Positions 1 through 12,972 of a stretch of 64,000 bases of DNA are shown here, in pieces (within the stretch, counting starts at the first letter, position 1; each line of letters starts with the position of its first letter). A model generated the notes under the pieces. The model was given only the letters and a program-made list of their open reading frames with translations, searched no databases and was not told where the DNA came from. Made by a program: the position numbers and the translations under genes. Origin of the DNA: Burhinus oedicnemus (taxonomy: Eukaryota; Chordata; Aves; Charadriiformes; Burhinidae); the NCBI GenBank assembly GCA_008921705.1, contig VFFE01007635.1, forward strand, positions 122,056 to 186,055, in the 5' to 3' direction.

Positions 1-510
1 GAAATTCCCGTAGTGCGTTTGCAATGCGAGGTAGGGAAGAGGCTTTTGACACCATTACAGTATGTTTGGCATAAAAATGGTACATGGCTGACATCTTGCT
101 TAACCCAGTGCAAGCTGGAGGCAAATTCCTGTGTAGATCTCGGTGAATTGAGCATCCCGAGTCTGGCATTGCTGCCCTAATGGGGAAGGAGACAGGATGA
201 AGTTTGAATCTAAAGGGGGCTGAGAAAGCGGACGGAGGAAAGGGGTCCTGTCCTGAAACAGTGTGTTGAGCCGGGTAGCTGTGCCTCCACCTCTTAGCGA
301 TGACTCTACTTGGCATTGGTACAGGTGGGGTTCAGGCAGCACCAGCCAGTGACCAAAATTTCTCCTTTCCTGGTTAAAATAATGCTGTCCAGCCTGATGC
401 TGATGACCGTGTGACTTCTATTTCTTTAAACACAGCTTTGAAGGGTCCGTATTGTCGTGTACCCAGTCACGGAGGTGTGGGGCACTCGCTGTGTGTCCTA
501 TGGCTGACTG
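1..510. other. Intergenic sequence, no gene seen
   Basis: I see no splice-bounded coding exon, RNA gene or clear repeat here. The short open frames on both strands have no recognisable protein motif. By conserved amniote gene order this side should face CCNG2, but no CCNG2 exon is recognisable. Confidence 0.4.
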
Positions 511-665
511 CCCAGGGAAGTGGTGGAGTCACCATCCCTGGAGGTATTTAAAAGACGTGGAGATGTGGTGCTGAGGGATATGGCTTAGTGGTAATTTGGT
601 GGTGCTAGGTTAACGGTTAACAATGATCTTAAAGGTCTTTTCCAACCGAAACGATTCTATGACTG
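511..665 (+). mobile_element. CR1-type LINE, 3' end fragment
   Basis: The stretch carries the block typical of the end of avian CR1 elements: 'cagggaagtggtggagtca', a 'ccctggaggtatttaaaaga' block, 'gatcttaaaggtcttttcca', and an end at 'acgattctatgactg', a degraded ATTCTATG-type tail. It is a 5'-truncated, non-coding fragment in plus orientation. The family assignment comes from recognised CR1 3' end sequence, not from a database search. The 5' border is approximate. Confidence 0.8.
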
Positions 666-3600
666 CCACTGCTTGGGAGGTATCGCGCAGGAGAGAAGAA
701 AGGGCTCGAATCGTTTCCTCCATCTTTCAGATCTTGTGTGTTGGCAAAGGGCCTCCTGATGTCTCCCAGGCTTGATTACACAGAAGCAGGCGTGAGGTGG
801 GCTTCTGTCGTGACCCTGAGATACAAGCACTTATTCTGGATGCGAGTAGCACAGAGGAACTGCGTCTCAAACGAAGGGTTTTTCCATAGGTGTGGTGGAA
901 GCGTGGGCTCCCTGCTTGCAGGTTAGTCTGAGGTTCGGCAGAACGGTGACTAACCTTAGGAGAGGTTGGGGGAGGAGGGTGTGAGTGTGCTGCTATTTAT
1001 GCGAACACCCCGATAGCTCAAGCAATTCAGAAAAATACCATAGAAATTGAGGAAATATCACAAGGAAATATCAGCTGGGTAGGGCAAATAGCTGTGGCGT
1101 TACCTGTGAGGAGGTGGAACTGGTGACAGCTTGGGAGCGTGACACAGATGTGTAATCAGACTCGTACCTTCACCTCGATTGTCTAAACGAGGAGAAGAAG
1201 GAAGGGAGGCAGGCAGGGCTTCCTGCCTGTGGGTTTGTGGCTGCCCGTCCGAGAGGACGTCTCAGGGGAGGTTGACAAGAAAGCCATGCAGAGCCGGTGA
1301 TGGGGACAAAACACGGCTAGCTCACCTTGGAGCTATGCAAGAGCCGGGGTAGGGACTGTGACCTCGTGCACGTCAGAAAATACCTAGCAGCGGTGGAGGC
1401 AGGATGCATCAGCCTATCTCTCCCTGCCCGAAGCAGGGGAGGCACAATCCTAGGGCTGATACAGGAAGGAGTCCTTTGAGTGGCAAAAATATTTCCAACG
1501 GCATTTAGCACCGTGACCTTTAAACACTTCCACAGGCTGATTCAACTGGAGTATAGGAAACACTTTGGGTGAGGCGGGGCTCAATGTAAATCTGCGGTGA
1601 ATCACGCTGTTGTGATGCTGTCTGCTGCATTACGTGGTCTCCCAGTCCCACGAGTTCTGGGCAGATAAACATTATTTGCTTTAGCATGACAAACTAAACA
1701 GTTGGGAGGGTCCATTGCAGTTGCCTACAAATGTAGGATGAGCATTGAAGTAGGTAAGGCTTACCGTGCGATAGACTTAAAGCATCCTTCGACTATTAGA
1801 TTGTGTTGGCTGTTACTTCCAAAGTGTTAAAAATCCCAGCTTTTGAAGATGTTTGGCGTGGAAATGCGTTTCACCCGCCCTCCCTGCCAAGTTGTGTCGC
1901 TCTCCAGGAAACAGCTGAATGCCCTCCAGCCCCGTGGCTTTCCCGGTATCGCTCCCCTCCAGCTGGAATGATAACCAGTTGTACCGTCAAACAGGAAAAA
2001 CCAGGCTCAAGCAAGGCTCAGACAAATAACTGTAAGACAGGCTGGTTATACCTACCCAGGACTGAATGCTTCTTGGGTGGCAGTTGGCACAAACGCCGGG
2101 GAAAATGCTACCCCAGTTCTGGTATTGCCCTCCTGCAGCTGTCTGGAAGGAACCTGGTGTTGTGTCTATATACGCTTCAATATTTTAGGGGAATTTTGTG
2201 TTTCTACTGAACTGTGTAGTTTACTCGGTCAATTGACACCGATATCACTTACTCAGAAGTACTGACTGTCACAAAACCAAGAAATACTGTACAAAAGCGA
2301 ATAGATCATGATGCGTCATGTTCACTAGCTTTGTCTTGCGCTTTACAGGGGCAAATCTCGGTAACTGTTGGAATGGAGGACTTTGGAGTAACTTAGTAGT
2401 TTCTTGTAAGGTTCACAGGCTTAGCTAGGTGTTAGAGTAACAGTACCGTTCCTCGATCTCTCCCTCCTTCATCTTTCATCTCTAGAAGGTCTACACTGCA
2501 GGCTTGGACCCGTGTTAATTAGCAAATAAGCTTCTGACATTGTCTTGGGGAAAGCGTGTCCATGGGACGCAAAACCCAGGAGACATCAGGAAAGGAGTTC
2601 ATCTCGAGCTCCCCTAAACTTTGATCCCACCGTTGCTCCTCTTTGGGATTCAAGAAAACAGAGATCCCAAATGTGTGCTCTCCTGGCACTTAAACACAGA
2701 AGCAGTGAGATCACGTACTCAAGCGATCAAAGCGCTCCGGTTCTCCAGCTGATCCCGGAGGGAAAGCCTCAGCCGTTGCTACTCAGCCATTCCCTACTTC
2801 TATATGCAGCACACGGGCTTCCTGTGACACTAACAGGTTCCAGCTGTTTCCAGGTGTGCAGCTGAATGGTAACGCTCATGTCTCAGCTTAAGACTGCTTA
2901 ACCTGCAAGCTATCTAGCTAAGAATATGGCCAGTATACACATACTAAAAAGTCATTGCACATAAACGTGCATCTTCATCCTTCTAGCAAAACTCCAGCTA
3001 TATCAATAAGAAGTCTTTCTGCACTTGGAAAAAAAAGGAGGGATAGTGTACTTTTAATGCTGGCATGCTTTTAGTGTCAAGTATTGCAGCAGCGGGAGCC
3101 CTTCACAGTATATATTCCTCAGCGACGCTGGCTTTAGTTAGGGCGTGTAGCTACGTTAATACTCTTTCAAGGCATAAGCACAAGAAATGTGTGTTTTGGT
3201 TAACTCAGAAATAACTCTGGTATTTTAGGCTGCTTGCAAAGCCAGGCAGATGTGCTGTAGCAGTTTTACTCACTAAGGTTTCCAGGTGTATTTGCAAAGA
3301 AGGGTCTTAGAGCCTCCCTGAAGGAAAGCCTGGGCTGTAGAGCCCAAAGCAGGGTGGTGTACAACATACAGACTAACAAACGGCGGTCTCTACCTGGTTC
3401 TGCTCGGAGGGATGCCTTTCATAAGATGGGATCAGCCAGCCTTGTGATCATCCATAAGCCTGCTGGGCTGGATATGCGGAGCAACGGTTTATCTGGAGGA
3501 TGATGCCAGCTTTTGAAGAACAATGCAAAACCTTGTGGCCTGCATTTTGCCCCGGTGTCCTCCTGCCTCTGTGTTTTCGGTCACAGAAGTACTTTGTCTA

Positions 3601-6321
3601 CGCAGCAACATGCGTCTTGAGTTTGCTCATTGGGGCTTGCTTCCATTCTCGGTAACTGGGGGACACCTCTAAATGCATTGGGGATGCACTGATGATGGTG
3701 AAGCTGTATAAGAGTGTCCCTTTCCTCCTTCCACCCCCAGGACAGCGCAAGCTCTCCCTGACCGGGAATGGGAGGCATTTTCCGACTGCCTGTGCTGGTT
3801 CTGCAGCAGGCAGGGTGCTGTGCGATTACTCCATTTCTGGTGGTTTGCTCTCCAGTCTCCTCTTTCCACCCACAGATGGTGCACTTTGTCCTGTTGGGAG
3901 TGCTCTGTCTCCAGGACGATACGTTGGCTGCAGGCTATTTTCCTTTTCCACACTTGTAGACTTCAGCCAGTGCCCCAGCAGTGCAGGAGAAAGAAGGCTT
4001 TCTATCTACATCACCTTCTCCTCCTCAACTTGCAGGGTGATCGCTGTTCTGTGCAGCGGTCTTCCTCGATCCTCCCTCAAACGAAGGTCCCTTTACACTG
4101 CTGCAGGGTCTGTAGGGTCTAACCTGCATTTCTAGATTTCCAGGATGCCTCTGTGCCTCTCCCCACCCAAAAACCTACCCTAAACTGTGCTTTGCTGCAG
4201 AACATCAAGACAAGCCAGTTCCACAGGTTGCTACTGCTCTCGCCTGGGAATTGAGCAGAGCCCTAACCTGTGTCTTACGTGAGATGAGGAAGCCCTACTT
4301 TTATCTCATCTCTTTCCTCCTCTTTTTCCTTCCCTGGGTTTTCTCTGTTCATTCCCATCCCGACACCCGGTCGTTTGGTCCTTCTCAGCTGCATCCCATC
4401 TCCATGCCCATTCCTTGGGGTACCCCGGTCTTTGTGTAGCACCCATCTGTGCTCAGGTCCGATGCTGTGGCACTGGCCACCTCCAGTTTTATCGCTCCAC
4501 AGTCGCTAACAGAAATGACAAACTGAGGAAAAAAAAATTGAAAGCTGGTGATTCAGAAATACTTCTGAAAACTGCCTTTCTTAAGGGGGGGAAGTGGAAA
4601 AAAAACCCCTCCATGATGACAGCAGGCGCATGTAACACCTACAAAGATGTTAAAATTTTTCTTGTGTAGTCAATCAACTTTGACTGTGATCTTCTGCCTA
4701 CGACTCGGACACTTGGGTGGATCCTGAACTGTATTAAAATCTCCCTTCCCACTCCATTTTTGCCTTGCTCGGCTGCCATCCGCGGCGCTGGTGTCTGCCG
4801 CTCTCTAGTGGTGCTGAGCCCGGAGCCTCCCGGGGAGCCCTGTGGTACACCAGCTTTACACATCCCTGCTGAATATGGTGTGTTTGTCCTTGCATCCACT
4901 CCTTTCCAGGCATCCGCCACAGGACCCTGCCCACAATGAGTTACTGGGCTCCCTATCTCACCCAGTATAGCCATTCGCCGAGTCTTTCCTCGAACCAGAT
5001 GAAATATCTTCCTATAGGAAGGGCAAAAAAATTATTCCGGATATTGGTACGTGTGTTGCACAAACAGTTCAGCTGCAGCATCTGTGCCTTAAGAGCAGTG
5101 CCACGGAATAGAACAGCAAATACGGCTCTGAAACCAAAGGAGAAGGCTTTTTTTCTGGCTTGCTGTACGTGAATCTTGTGGTGTCGCTGCAAAGTAAGAA
5201 CCTCGCTGGTTCTTTTTTTTTTATTTTTATTTTTTTTTCTTACAGAGCTTATTTCTGCCCTGGCAAGTCCTAAATCCTGTATCTACCTAATGTGGGCATT
5301 TAAGCTGCCCACGTTCCCCAGTTCCGTACTCGGAGGCAGAAGGCAAGTCCCTCAATTTGTTGTGCTAAGGTGATGGATTACGTGGATGTGTTACGCTGGG
5401 GAAACATCTTTCCAAGTGCCTCCCTTGTACGCCACCTCCACCTTCCACACAGCCAAACTGCCAGGTGAAATACCCACTTCTGTCTGCCATAGAGACCACG
5501 GAGATCCACCCAGATCTCCTAAGCAAATACTGTAGAAAAGAAAAATCCCCCGTCCAGGAGAGGAAAGACCCTTTCTAGCTTTCACGTCCTTTTGCTCCGG
5601 CTCACCGTTGCCAGTTACTGCAGCTCGGATGATTGTTCTGCTGCGCTGCAGTCCCCGTCAGCCAAGGGGAAGGTTTTGGGGAGACCTAGTTGCCTTGGGT
5701 GAGCACAAGAAAGGCTTTTGCTGTGGCGGGTAGCCCCGTTCGTCAACGGATTTTTGGATTTTTGTCAGCTGAAATTCAGACCCTTAAATCCCCAAGCCAT
5801 CTCCATGGCCCCTAGCTGTCTCCCAGTGGGTGTCTATACACATGAAGGAGAAACGCTGAGATCCGAGTTACCATTTCTTGATTTATTTTGCCATTTAAAA
5901 GTGAAGTGACAAGTTCAGAGGTGAAAATGGAGTATAAGCAGCGACTCCTTGGAATAAAGTGTATAAAGACAACCAAGCAGTCCTCGGAGACGGGAAATAA
6001 AAACTTGATTCAAACCAGCCTGCTAGCAATAGGAATCCTTTCCGAAGTACGAATCTAAAATACAGAGCTGAAATGCAACGCCAAACTCGATTTGAGTACC
6101 AACCCCATTTGTCTGATGCCAGAACAACATGCAACAGATGACCTCATTTTATTGGAAAATGCACTTTAATATAGGACCGTAATCAGATAAATTTGGGGAG
6201 GGTCAGCTTGGATCATGCCACAGTCCTCCGCATCTGTGATATTTCTCTAATGTGAAGCACAAATGTTATAGCCCTTTGGCAATTTTGCTTCTTATACTGT
6301 TCAAACAAGGAAAAAGAGACC

Positions 6322-6354
<33 letters not shown>

Positions 6355-7860
6355 ATTTGTTTGTGATTGTCAAAGGTAGTTGATGTGTTAAAGAATCCAG
6401 GTTTTCTACAGGATATTGTTTGTGTATTTGAAATATCAATTAATATTTGCCATATCAATTAAATACATTGATATTTAATTTTTTTTTTTTTTGCTTTAAG
6501 AAAGGGTTTTCCCTGGGTTGGGAGCCTCCCTGCATAGCCCGTGCCAGTGTCTCCGTTATGCCCCGAGGCACCAGGAGGTGTCGGGGTGCGCACACTCGCT
6601 CGCTGGCCGTGGCGCAGCACCCTCTGCTTCTGGGTGCTCCCACCCTGCAGTCAGCTCAGCCCGTCATGCCTTCGATAATTTTTTTCTTTTTATTCTTTTT
6701 TTTTTTTTTTGTCCAATCCAGCCTGCAGGAGGTCGTTTGCTGATGTACTGGCTTGCTGCTTGCTTTGGACAAAAAATGACCAGGTTCAAGTGATTGAACA
6801 GCAGGGTCACTTGTTTAATAAAGGTATTTCAAGATGTCTTTTTTTTTTTTCTCCCTTCTGTAAGCGAGTATCCACATAGTCAGAAGAGATATTTCAAATT
6901 GCATCATCTTCAGCGCTTGCCTTTACCTCCAGACCTTTATGAGTGTGCCTTTTGACTGTTTTGTATGGATGGTTGGATCGGATTCGAGGCGCGCAACATG
7001 TCTAAGTGCCTTGTGAAGTTTTCAAGTAGGCAGCAGGGCTATAATTGTGTAAAGGATATAACAAAAGTCAAGGGTTTCATCTGCAGTGCGCGGCAGGCAC
7101 CGCGCTTCCTTCTGCTCTCTGTCGCTGAACGTCTCGGTAAGCTTTTAACTTTGTATTGACCCTACTAGCATCTTCGTTTTGCAACGCCGTGTGCACACCT
7201 TCTCGGAAAACATGTATTATCGTGTCGGCGTCGGCCACGCACGTGTCTCAGTCTGCGAAGGGCTAGCATGGCTGCTGGGAAGCACGCGCTTCCGAAGGGC
7301 ATGTGTTTTACTCTGCTTGCACTCCGCTGTAGCCTGGCGTTCCCTTTGCTTTTGAAGGTCTGACCAGTTTCTCTGGCTCCTCCCAATATTTTGACTTCTC
7401 AACACAGCTGCCTTTTTTCTTTTTCTTAGGTAGGGCTTGAAATTAGGAGATATTCCTGTTCGGCATTGGTTTTAAGTCAACGGTAGTGATGATATACCCC
7501 AAAATGTAAAGACGTTGTGTTTCCATATAGGTTTTAGAAGTCAGTCCCAGATCATTTTTAAGGTGTTACAATGATCACTGACCCTTCATAGCCTTAGCTT
7601 CTCCAGTGCTGCCAAGGCACGATCTCCTCGTACATGTGGACATCTGTGCTGACTCAAAGTAAACATCTCCATTCACGATAGATTTTGACTTGCAGAAGTT
7701 TAAGACAAAGCCAGGTGACGAGACATCGGGTTCTCCTTTAACCGCACGCATTTCCAGAACATGCCTCATGTGACACTCTTCACTGAGGAGCCTGTAAAGC
7801 TGCTCTGCTGTAGTGACCAAATTAGTGGTGTGGGTCGGTTACCACGACAACCTGTGTGAT
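666..7860. other. Intergenic sequence with A/T tracts
   Basis: No gene is recognised in this stretch. It contains homopolymer runs: about 29 A at 6324-6352, T-rich runs at 6479-6492 and 6678-6711, and a T run at 6839-6851. All open frames are short, overlap on both strands and lack recognisable motifs. An AATAAA at about 6817 has no supporting exon. Confidence 0.45.
6324..6352. repeat. Poly(A) homopolymer tract
   Basis: An uninterrupted run of about 29 A. It could be a retrotransposed poly(A) tail, but no retrocopy is recognisable immediately upstream. Confidence 0.85.
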
Positions 7861-7861
7861 G

Positions 7862-8005
7862 AACAGGTTCCCCAGGGGACATCCCTGGAGGTGTTCAAGG
7901 CCAGGTTGGACGGGGCTTTGAGCACCCTGGTCTAGTGGGAGGTGTCCCTGCCTATGGCAGGGGAGTTGGAACTGGATGAGATTTAAGGTCTGTGATTCTT
8001 TGGTT
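7862..8005 (+). mobile_element. CR1-type LINE, 3' end fragment
   Basis: Sequence such as 'catccctggaggtgttcaag', 'gccaggttggacggggcttt', 'gagcaccctggtctagtggg' and 'gaactggatgagattt', then 'ctgtgattctttgg', is the characteristic 3' region of avian CR1 repeats in plus orientation. The element is 5'-truncated and non-coding. A T-rich run follows at about 8008-8024. Confidence 0.85.
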
Positions 8006-11000
8006 ATTTTTTTTTTTTTTTTCTTTCACATGGCCAGGGCATGCATGGTCTCGCTGCCAGGTATTGCACAACTGGTCGCTTCGCCTTTCCCCAGGAGCTA
8101 ATCCGGTCCTTTGTACACCGTGGCCTTTTCATACTCTGAATAGTAATGCCTCTTCCTTCCTGTTGTAAAAATATAGTCGTGTTCAAATGTGGAATTAATG
8201 CGGCAGTTGTAAAGAGGGATAGCTGTATTGCCTCTTGTAGTACCCGTGCCATTATTTAGCTTACTAATGTCCCCCCATCTCTTCCACCACATCCACAGGA
8301 CAGAGAGAACATGTGCTCCCCCTCTCCACGGGTGCCCCTCTCTCCCTTTTTGCTGGTGCAACATGAATGAAGAAACGGTCTGGGGCTCGCTGTGATGAGG
8401 CAATTTGGGCCGAACTGATCTTAGGTTGCATCTGCTTTAGCGTTCCAGTCTGGATCACTAGGGTTGGGTGGGGATTTTTGTTTTGGGGAGGAGGGTTTGG
8501 ACCAAACACCCCCAGCATCCCCACTTACGGTGCTGCGCTCCATCCTACAGGATGGTCCTCAAGGGCATGAACTCAGTTCCCTTCTGGCAAACCTAAACGG
8601 GGTGATGAAGGACAGCAGATGTGGGCCAGCTTCCCGTGGGTGTTGGGTCCACAGGACCAGACTAGACTGAGTCAGGAATGAAAATGAAAAAGCCCCTGAT
8701 GCATGCGTAGTCTGGATGCCCGGTCTCCTGACTGGTCAATGCTTTGCGGGTGTTGTGCTGGTCCAGGCTACTTGCCAATGTAGACGGGACTGTAATGGTC
8801 CTTTCTGACCTTAAGGGGATAAATCACAGTGCTGAGGAGCACGGAAGGAGGAGGAGAGCAGTAACAAATTCTTTCTGGAGCACTGGGATATGAACTGCGG
8901 GAGAAAAAATTAACTGGAATACCTCTTTTCTGCAGGCTGAGATCAAGCGGGGAGCTTTCCTCCCTAGATCAGCTTCCTTGGTGCGTATCCCTGAAAAATC
9001 AGTCTGGTTGGGTAAAAGCTGCTTGTCCCCTGTTTTCCACTTGCGTGTGACTAGCAGGGGCAGGAAGCTTGAGGTTTGGGATGGAAAAAGTTTCTCGCAC
9101 AACAAAACCTCAAGCCAGGAGATGCTGTAGTCTGCACCTGCGAGAGGCAGTCACCCGAGCCGTAGGAAGGTGGGGTATGAAAGGGAAGGGAGATGCACAA
9201 ATAGCTTCAGGGACGTTCTGGATCCAACCCAAGGTTGCGCCCTGAGACAGATGCGACATTTTAGGCCTTATTAGTTTTCAGGGTGTGTTTTGTAAGCGAC
9301 AACCGAGATAAAAGCTGAGGAAAGATCAAAGCAGATTTCATGGTTTCTATGGGTTTATGCTTCTTGGTTTCACTTTCCCGTATGTCCCTATGCCTTTCTT
9401 CTCTCCCTCCACGCTGCCCTTTCATCTGCCTCCCCGTTTCCACCTGGCAGGCGAGAGCTTGCTGACCTTCCAGCCTTAAGCATGACTTGTGAGCTCGACT
9501 GACTTTTCTTTCATCCCCCCCAAACCTGAAGCGAGGTTGGATTATTTTAGCTGGGAGACAACTCCTTTCAGTATCAATTCTTTTAGCTAGTGAGATTTAC
9601 GTCCTTTGCAGAAGTTGGGCTCAAGTTTCTCCTTCTCCGTTGAGAGCATCTCCGGGTAGCTGTGTTGGCTCAGCAGCCCATGCGAGGCTTTGATGCCCGA
9701 AGTGCTGATTCAGGGGTGCTGGGTCCAAGAGAAACGGTTGAGAAGGGGCTTTCCAAGGGGTGGGAGGGCTGCTCATCTCTCCAAAAGACATTTGTATTGC
9801 AGCGATGTGGTTCCTTCTCGATGGAGAACTGGATTTCCCCTCCTTACCATATGCATTTCTACTCACTGCTAGAGAACAGTTGCTCTTGGCTTGTGCTTTT
9901 TTTTTTTTTAATGTAACTACTCCTACGGTGGCTTGTGGGTGAAATGTGGGGAAAGCGTCTTCCCCAAGGAGAAGAAGTGGGGAGACACCTGGCAAAAAGA
10001 GGATAAGGAAAGACCTCAAAACATTAAGTGGACGTTAATGAAAATTATGACTCTGAGTGTAAGCCCAAGTCTGATGGTTGAGTTTGGGTCCGTTCCTGGC
10101 ATGTTAGGGTACGAAGTGCCTCGTGGCAGAAGCGATATGCTCGAGTGTGTTGTGCTGCACCGGGGTTGGGATCCCAGCCAGAAACATCATCCCCCAGTAG
10201 CTGGGTGCCATGTGCCGCTGCCCGCCTGGGAGGGGAGGGTGGATGGGGCTGGCACACGGGGGTCCCATCCATGGCTGGATGGCACTGACATGTCCCAGGA
10301 GGTGGGACGCCCCCACTCACCACGCACAATCCCATCCCCACAGCTATTTCCCATGTATCTCATCCTTCTCTTTCCCAATAAACTTTTAATAGCTGGGTAG
10401 CGTCCCACCCCTCGCAGACCCCCATGACCCTCGACAGCAGCCCTTCAGCAGTGATTAACCCTGGTGGGACAGCAAGCATTCATCTGTGCCTGTCTGCAGC
10501 TGGGACCATCACTCGTTGTCCTGCCCTACCATGTGACTCTTCCAAAAGTAGCACATTTTGGTGCTCCAGCCTGTGCTTACAGGTACTTTGCCTTCCTGGC
10601 AGCGGGCCTAGGACTTGGAGAGGTGTTGATAGATGTGGCAGGCAGAAATGCCCACTGCGTGGGGCTCATGAGGCTCTCAAAAGTAGCTGGGCACATCCTT
10701 CTCCTTTGACCGTGTGACTTAAACAGTACCAGCTCTTTAGAACAGGTTTTGGTGTAGGCAGCTGTGCATCGCAAGGACTAGTGTTCTGGTGGCTTCTCTG
10801 CATCTCTTCACTTCAGAGCGTGACTGTGGCTCATCTCACGATCCATTTAGCTGGTCATCTGCCTTGCTGGCTTTCTGTCCCCTAGGTAGCTCATCCTAGG
10901 CTGTGAATGCTCCAGGCTTGTGGTCTCTGTGTGCAATTCCCACTTGGAAAAGTGGGTCCTGTGGGCCACGGGGACTTGTAAACCCTTCAACTAGCTTCTG

Positions 11001-12540
11001 TCACCATGGGGTTACTTAATCAGACTGGACCTCATTGGGCGAGACCCTGCTTGGAGGTGGGGAGCTGGACCTCGTGTAGTTGGTGAACTTTGCAAGTAGG
11101 GTGGATAAAAACGTTACTGGGTCAGACGGGAAATGTGAAGCTACTGCAAGCACAAGATCTGTAAATACCGCTTTGAACAGGAGGAAAACAGCGGAGACAG
11201 ATGTCATATATGCTGCATCAATCAAACCCCGATAATCTGGAAAGAGATGACATTTGTTGGGAAATGAGTCACTAAAGTACGTGTGAAGCAGAGATGTGCC
11301 ACTAGACATTGGGGAGGTTGGTGGTTGTGGTTGAGGAAGCTTGTGTCAAGCTGGAAAGCAAGACGTGCTGCTTTTCTGAAGATGAGCTACTATCTTCTGA
11401 CTTAACCAGTAGAAAATGGGTCAAGACCATGTTTAGCTCTACCAGAAATAACAATTATGAGTTATTCTGCAAGCCAAATAATGTGGAGACAGCTTAATTA
11501 CTGAGTCAACTAAAATGGAAACCAATAATATTTGGAAAAAGAAAAAATAAAAAAATACCACTGTAACCAAGCCTGCCAGCTTCTAGCTCCATTTCTCGAG
11601 ATGTCAAACTCTGAGAAGAAGGGGAGGAGACCTTGCCATAACGCTCCTTGGGAGGCTGGTGGTAGGATTGTTGCCAAGTGTTTGCCTAAGTAAGTTACCC
11701 AAATAGGATGTTATTCAGCTCACACAATTAAAATATGCCTTCAGGAGGCTGCTCCCTCAGATATGGAGGGGATACCAGTATCTTTGTTGTACTTCTGGCC
11801 TTTGTGGCATTTTTGGCACCTCTCTCCTCCTTGTCATGTGCAGAAAGGTCCAACTGTGAAAGCTCATGTGACTCCTTCCATAGCTTGGCGGTCCCCTGGG
11901 TCTAATCCCTTTATCCAGTCGCCCAGCTAGCAGTGCAATTGCTGACGTAGACACAGAAGACAGCTAAAACCTTGAGCTGCCGCAGTGACGTGCTCGACAC
12001 CCAGCCTCCCGCCGGCACCGTGGGCTCAGCTGGATCATCGGAGCTGTGGGACAAGCAGGCAATGTAATCCCGCTGCTCTGATTCAGACGCTTCTCTTTAG
12101 CACCCATTGCTTAAGTCTCCTGAAGTGCTGGAGCATCCTCACTGGCGTTGCAGTGTCCTCTTTCTATTCCAGGGAAAGGTGCTGGGGGTTGTGGGGGCCT
12201 CCTTCAAGTTTGGTGGAAACTTCCCATCTTGTGAAACGCAGGCTACATCTAGCTGGTGGAGCTTCCAGGAACATGTTTTGGTCCAGCCATTGTGATTAGA
12301 CTTGGACTGCTTCTTTGCTAGCCCAAGAATGAAGCGGTAAAAGCAAGAGACCTTTCTCCAAGCTGGCAGAGCTGTGGAGGACATCAGGATGAAGTTGCAC
12401 CAACTACGCCAAGAGAGCAGCAAGGCCATGTCAACAGCCACGTCTCACTTATAACACTCCGGCTTGCAATTTATTGGCTCCCTCCCTGTCGCAGCCTGAC
12501 TTCGTTTCAAATCATCATCGACTTGCTCCCATGCTGGGGA
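8006..12540. other. Intergenic sequence, no gene recognised
   Basis: No coding exon with recognisable protein similarity was found. A block near 8760-8820 ('atggtcctttctgacctta') resembles old interspersed-repeat sequence, but I cannot name the family. Around 10,340-10,400 there is a possible transcript end (CCCACAG acceptor-like site, then CCCAATAAAC), discussed under findings. A 155-codon open frame crosses 9933-10400 with no recognisable motif. Confidence 0.4.
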
Positions 12541-12571
12541 GGTCGAGCCATCACCATCGCACGAAGCCCCT

Positions 12572-12972
12572 ATGCAAATCGCTAACGGCGGACGCGCTTG
12601 GTGGCACCTGCAATGTCTAGACCGGTTCCTGCGCCCGCATGCAAATATGCGGAGAGGGAGCCGGGGCCAGTGGCTGAGCCACCGGCACCACTCTCTGCTA
12701 AAGCCCTTGGGCTTCATTCCCAATTCACCTCTTCCGTGCCAGGCGGCACGGCGCTTTCTGCTTTTCTGGTGCGCCTTTGAGGAATAACGCTGCTTCTCTG
12801 CTTCACGTTAGGTGCATTTCAGATTACCCCATATTTAAAAGAAATCGAGAGCTTCAGGCAAAGCAGTGCGGGGGTGCCGGGGTATTTCTCCAGCGTGCTT
12901 TTCTAGCAGCAAGTGCAAATTAGCACAGCAGTCCGGGGATTTTCTCCTGCGCTTGCTTGGTGCCATTTGCAT
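12572..12972. promoter_or_regulatory. Candidate regulatory cluster: three octamer motifs and a kappaB-like site
   Basis: ATGCAAAT occurs at 12572-12579 and 12639-12646 on the plus strand, and its reverse complement ATTTGCAT at 12965-12972. A kappaB-like GGGGATTTTC lies at 12935-12944. Perfect octamers are expected roughly once per 32 kb counting both strands, so three within about 400 bp is noteworthy. Octamers bind POU2F (Oct) factors, which are prominent in B cells. A link to the chemokine genes 6 kb downstream is only an inference. Confidence 0.35.

Noticed and set aside
9933..10400. A 155-codon open frame on the plus strand
   Set aside because: No signal peptide, domain or splice support was seen, and overlapping frames of similar length exist on the other strand.
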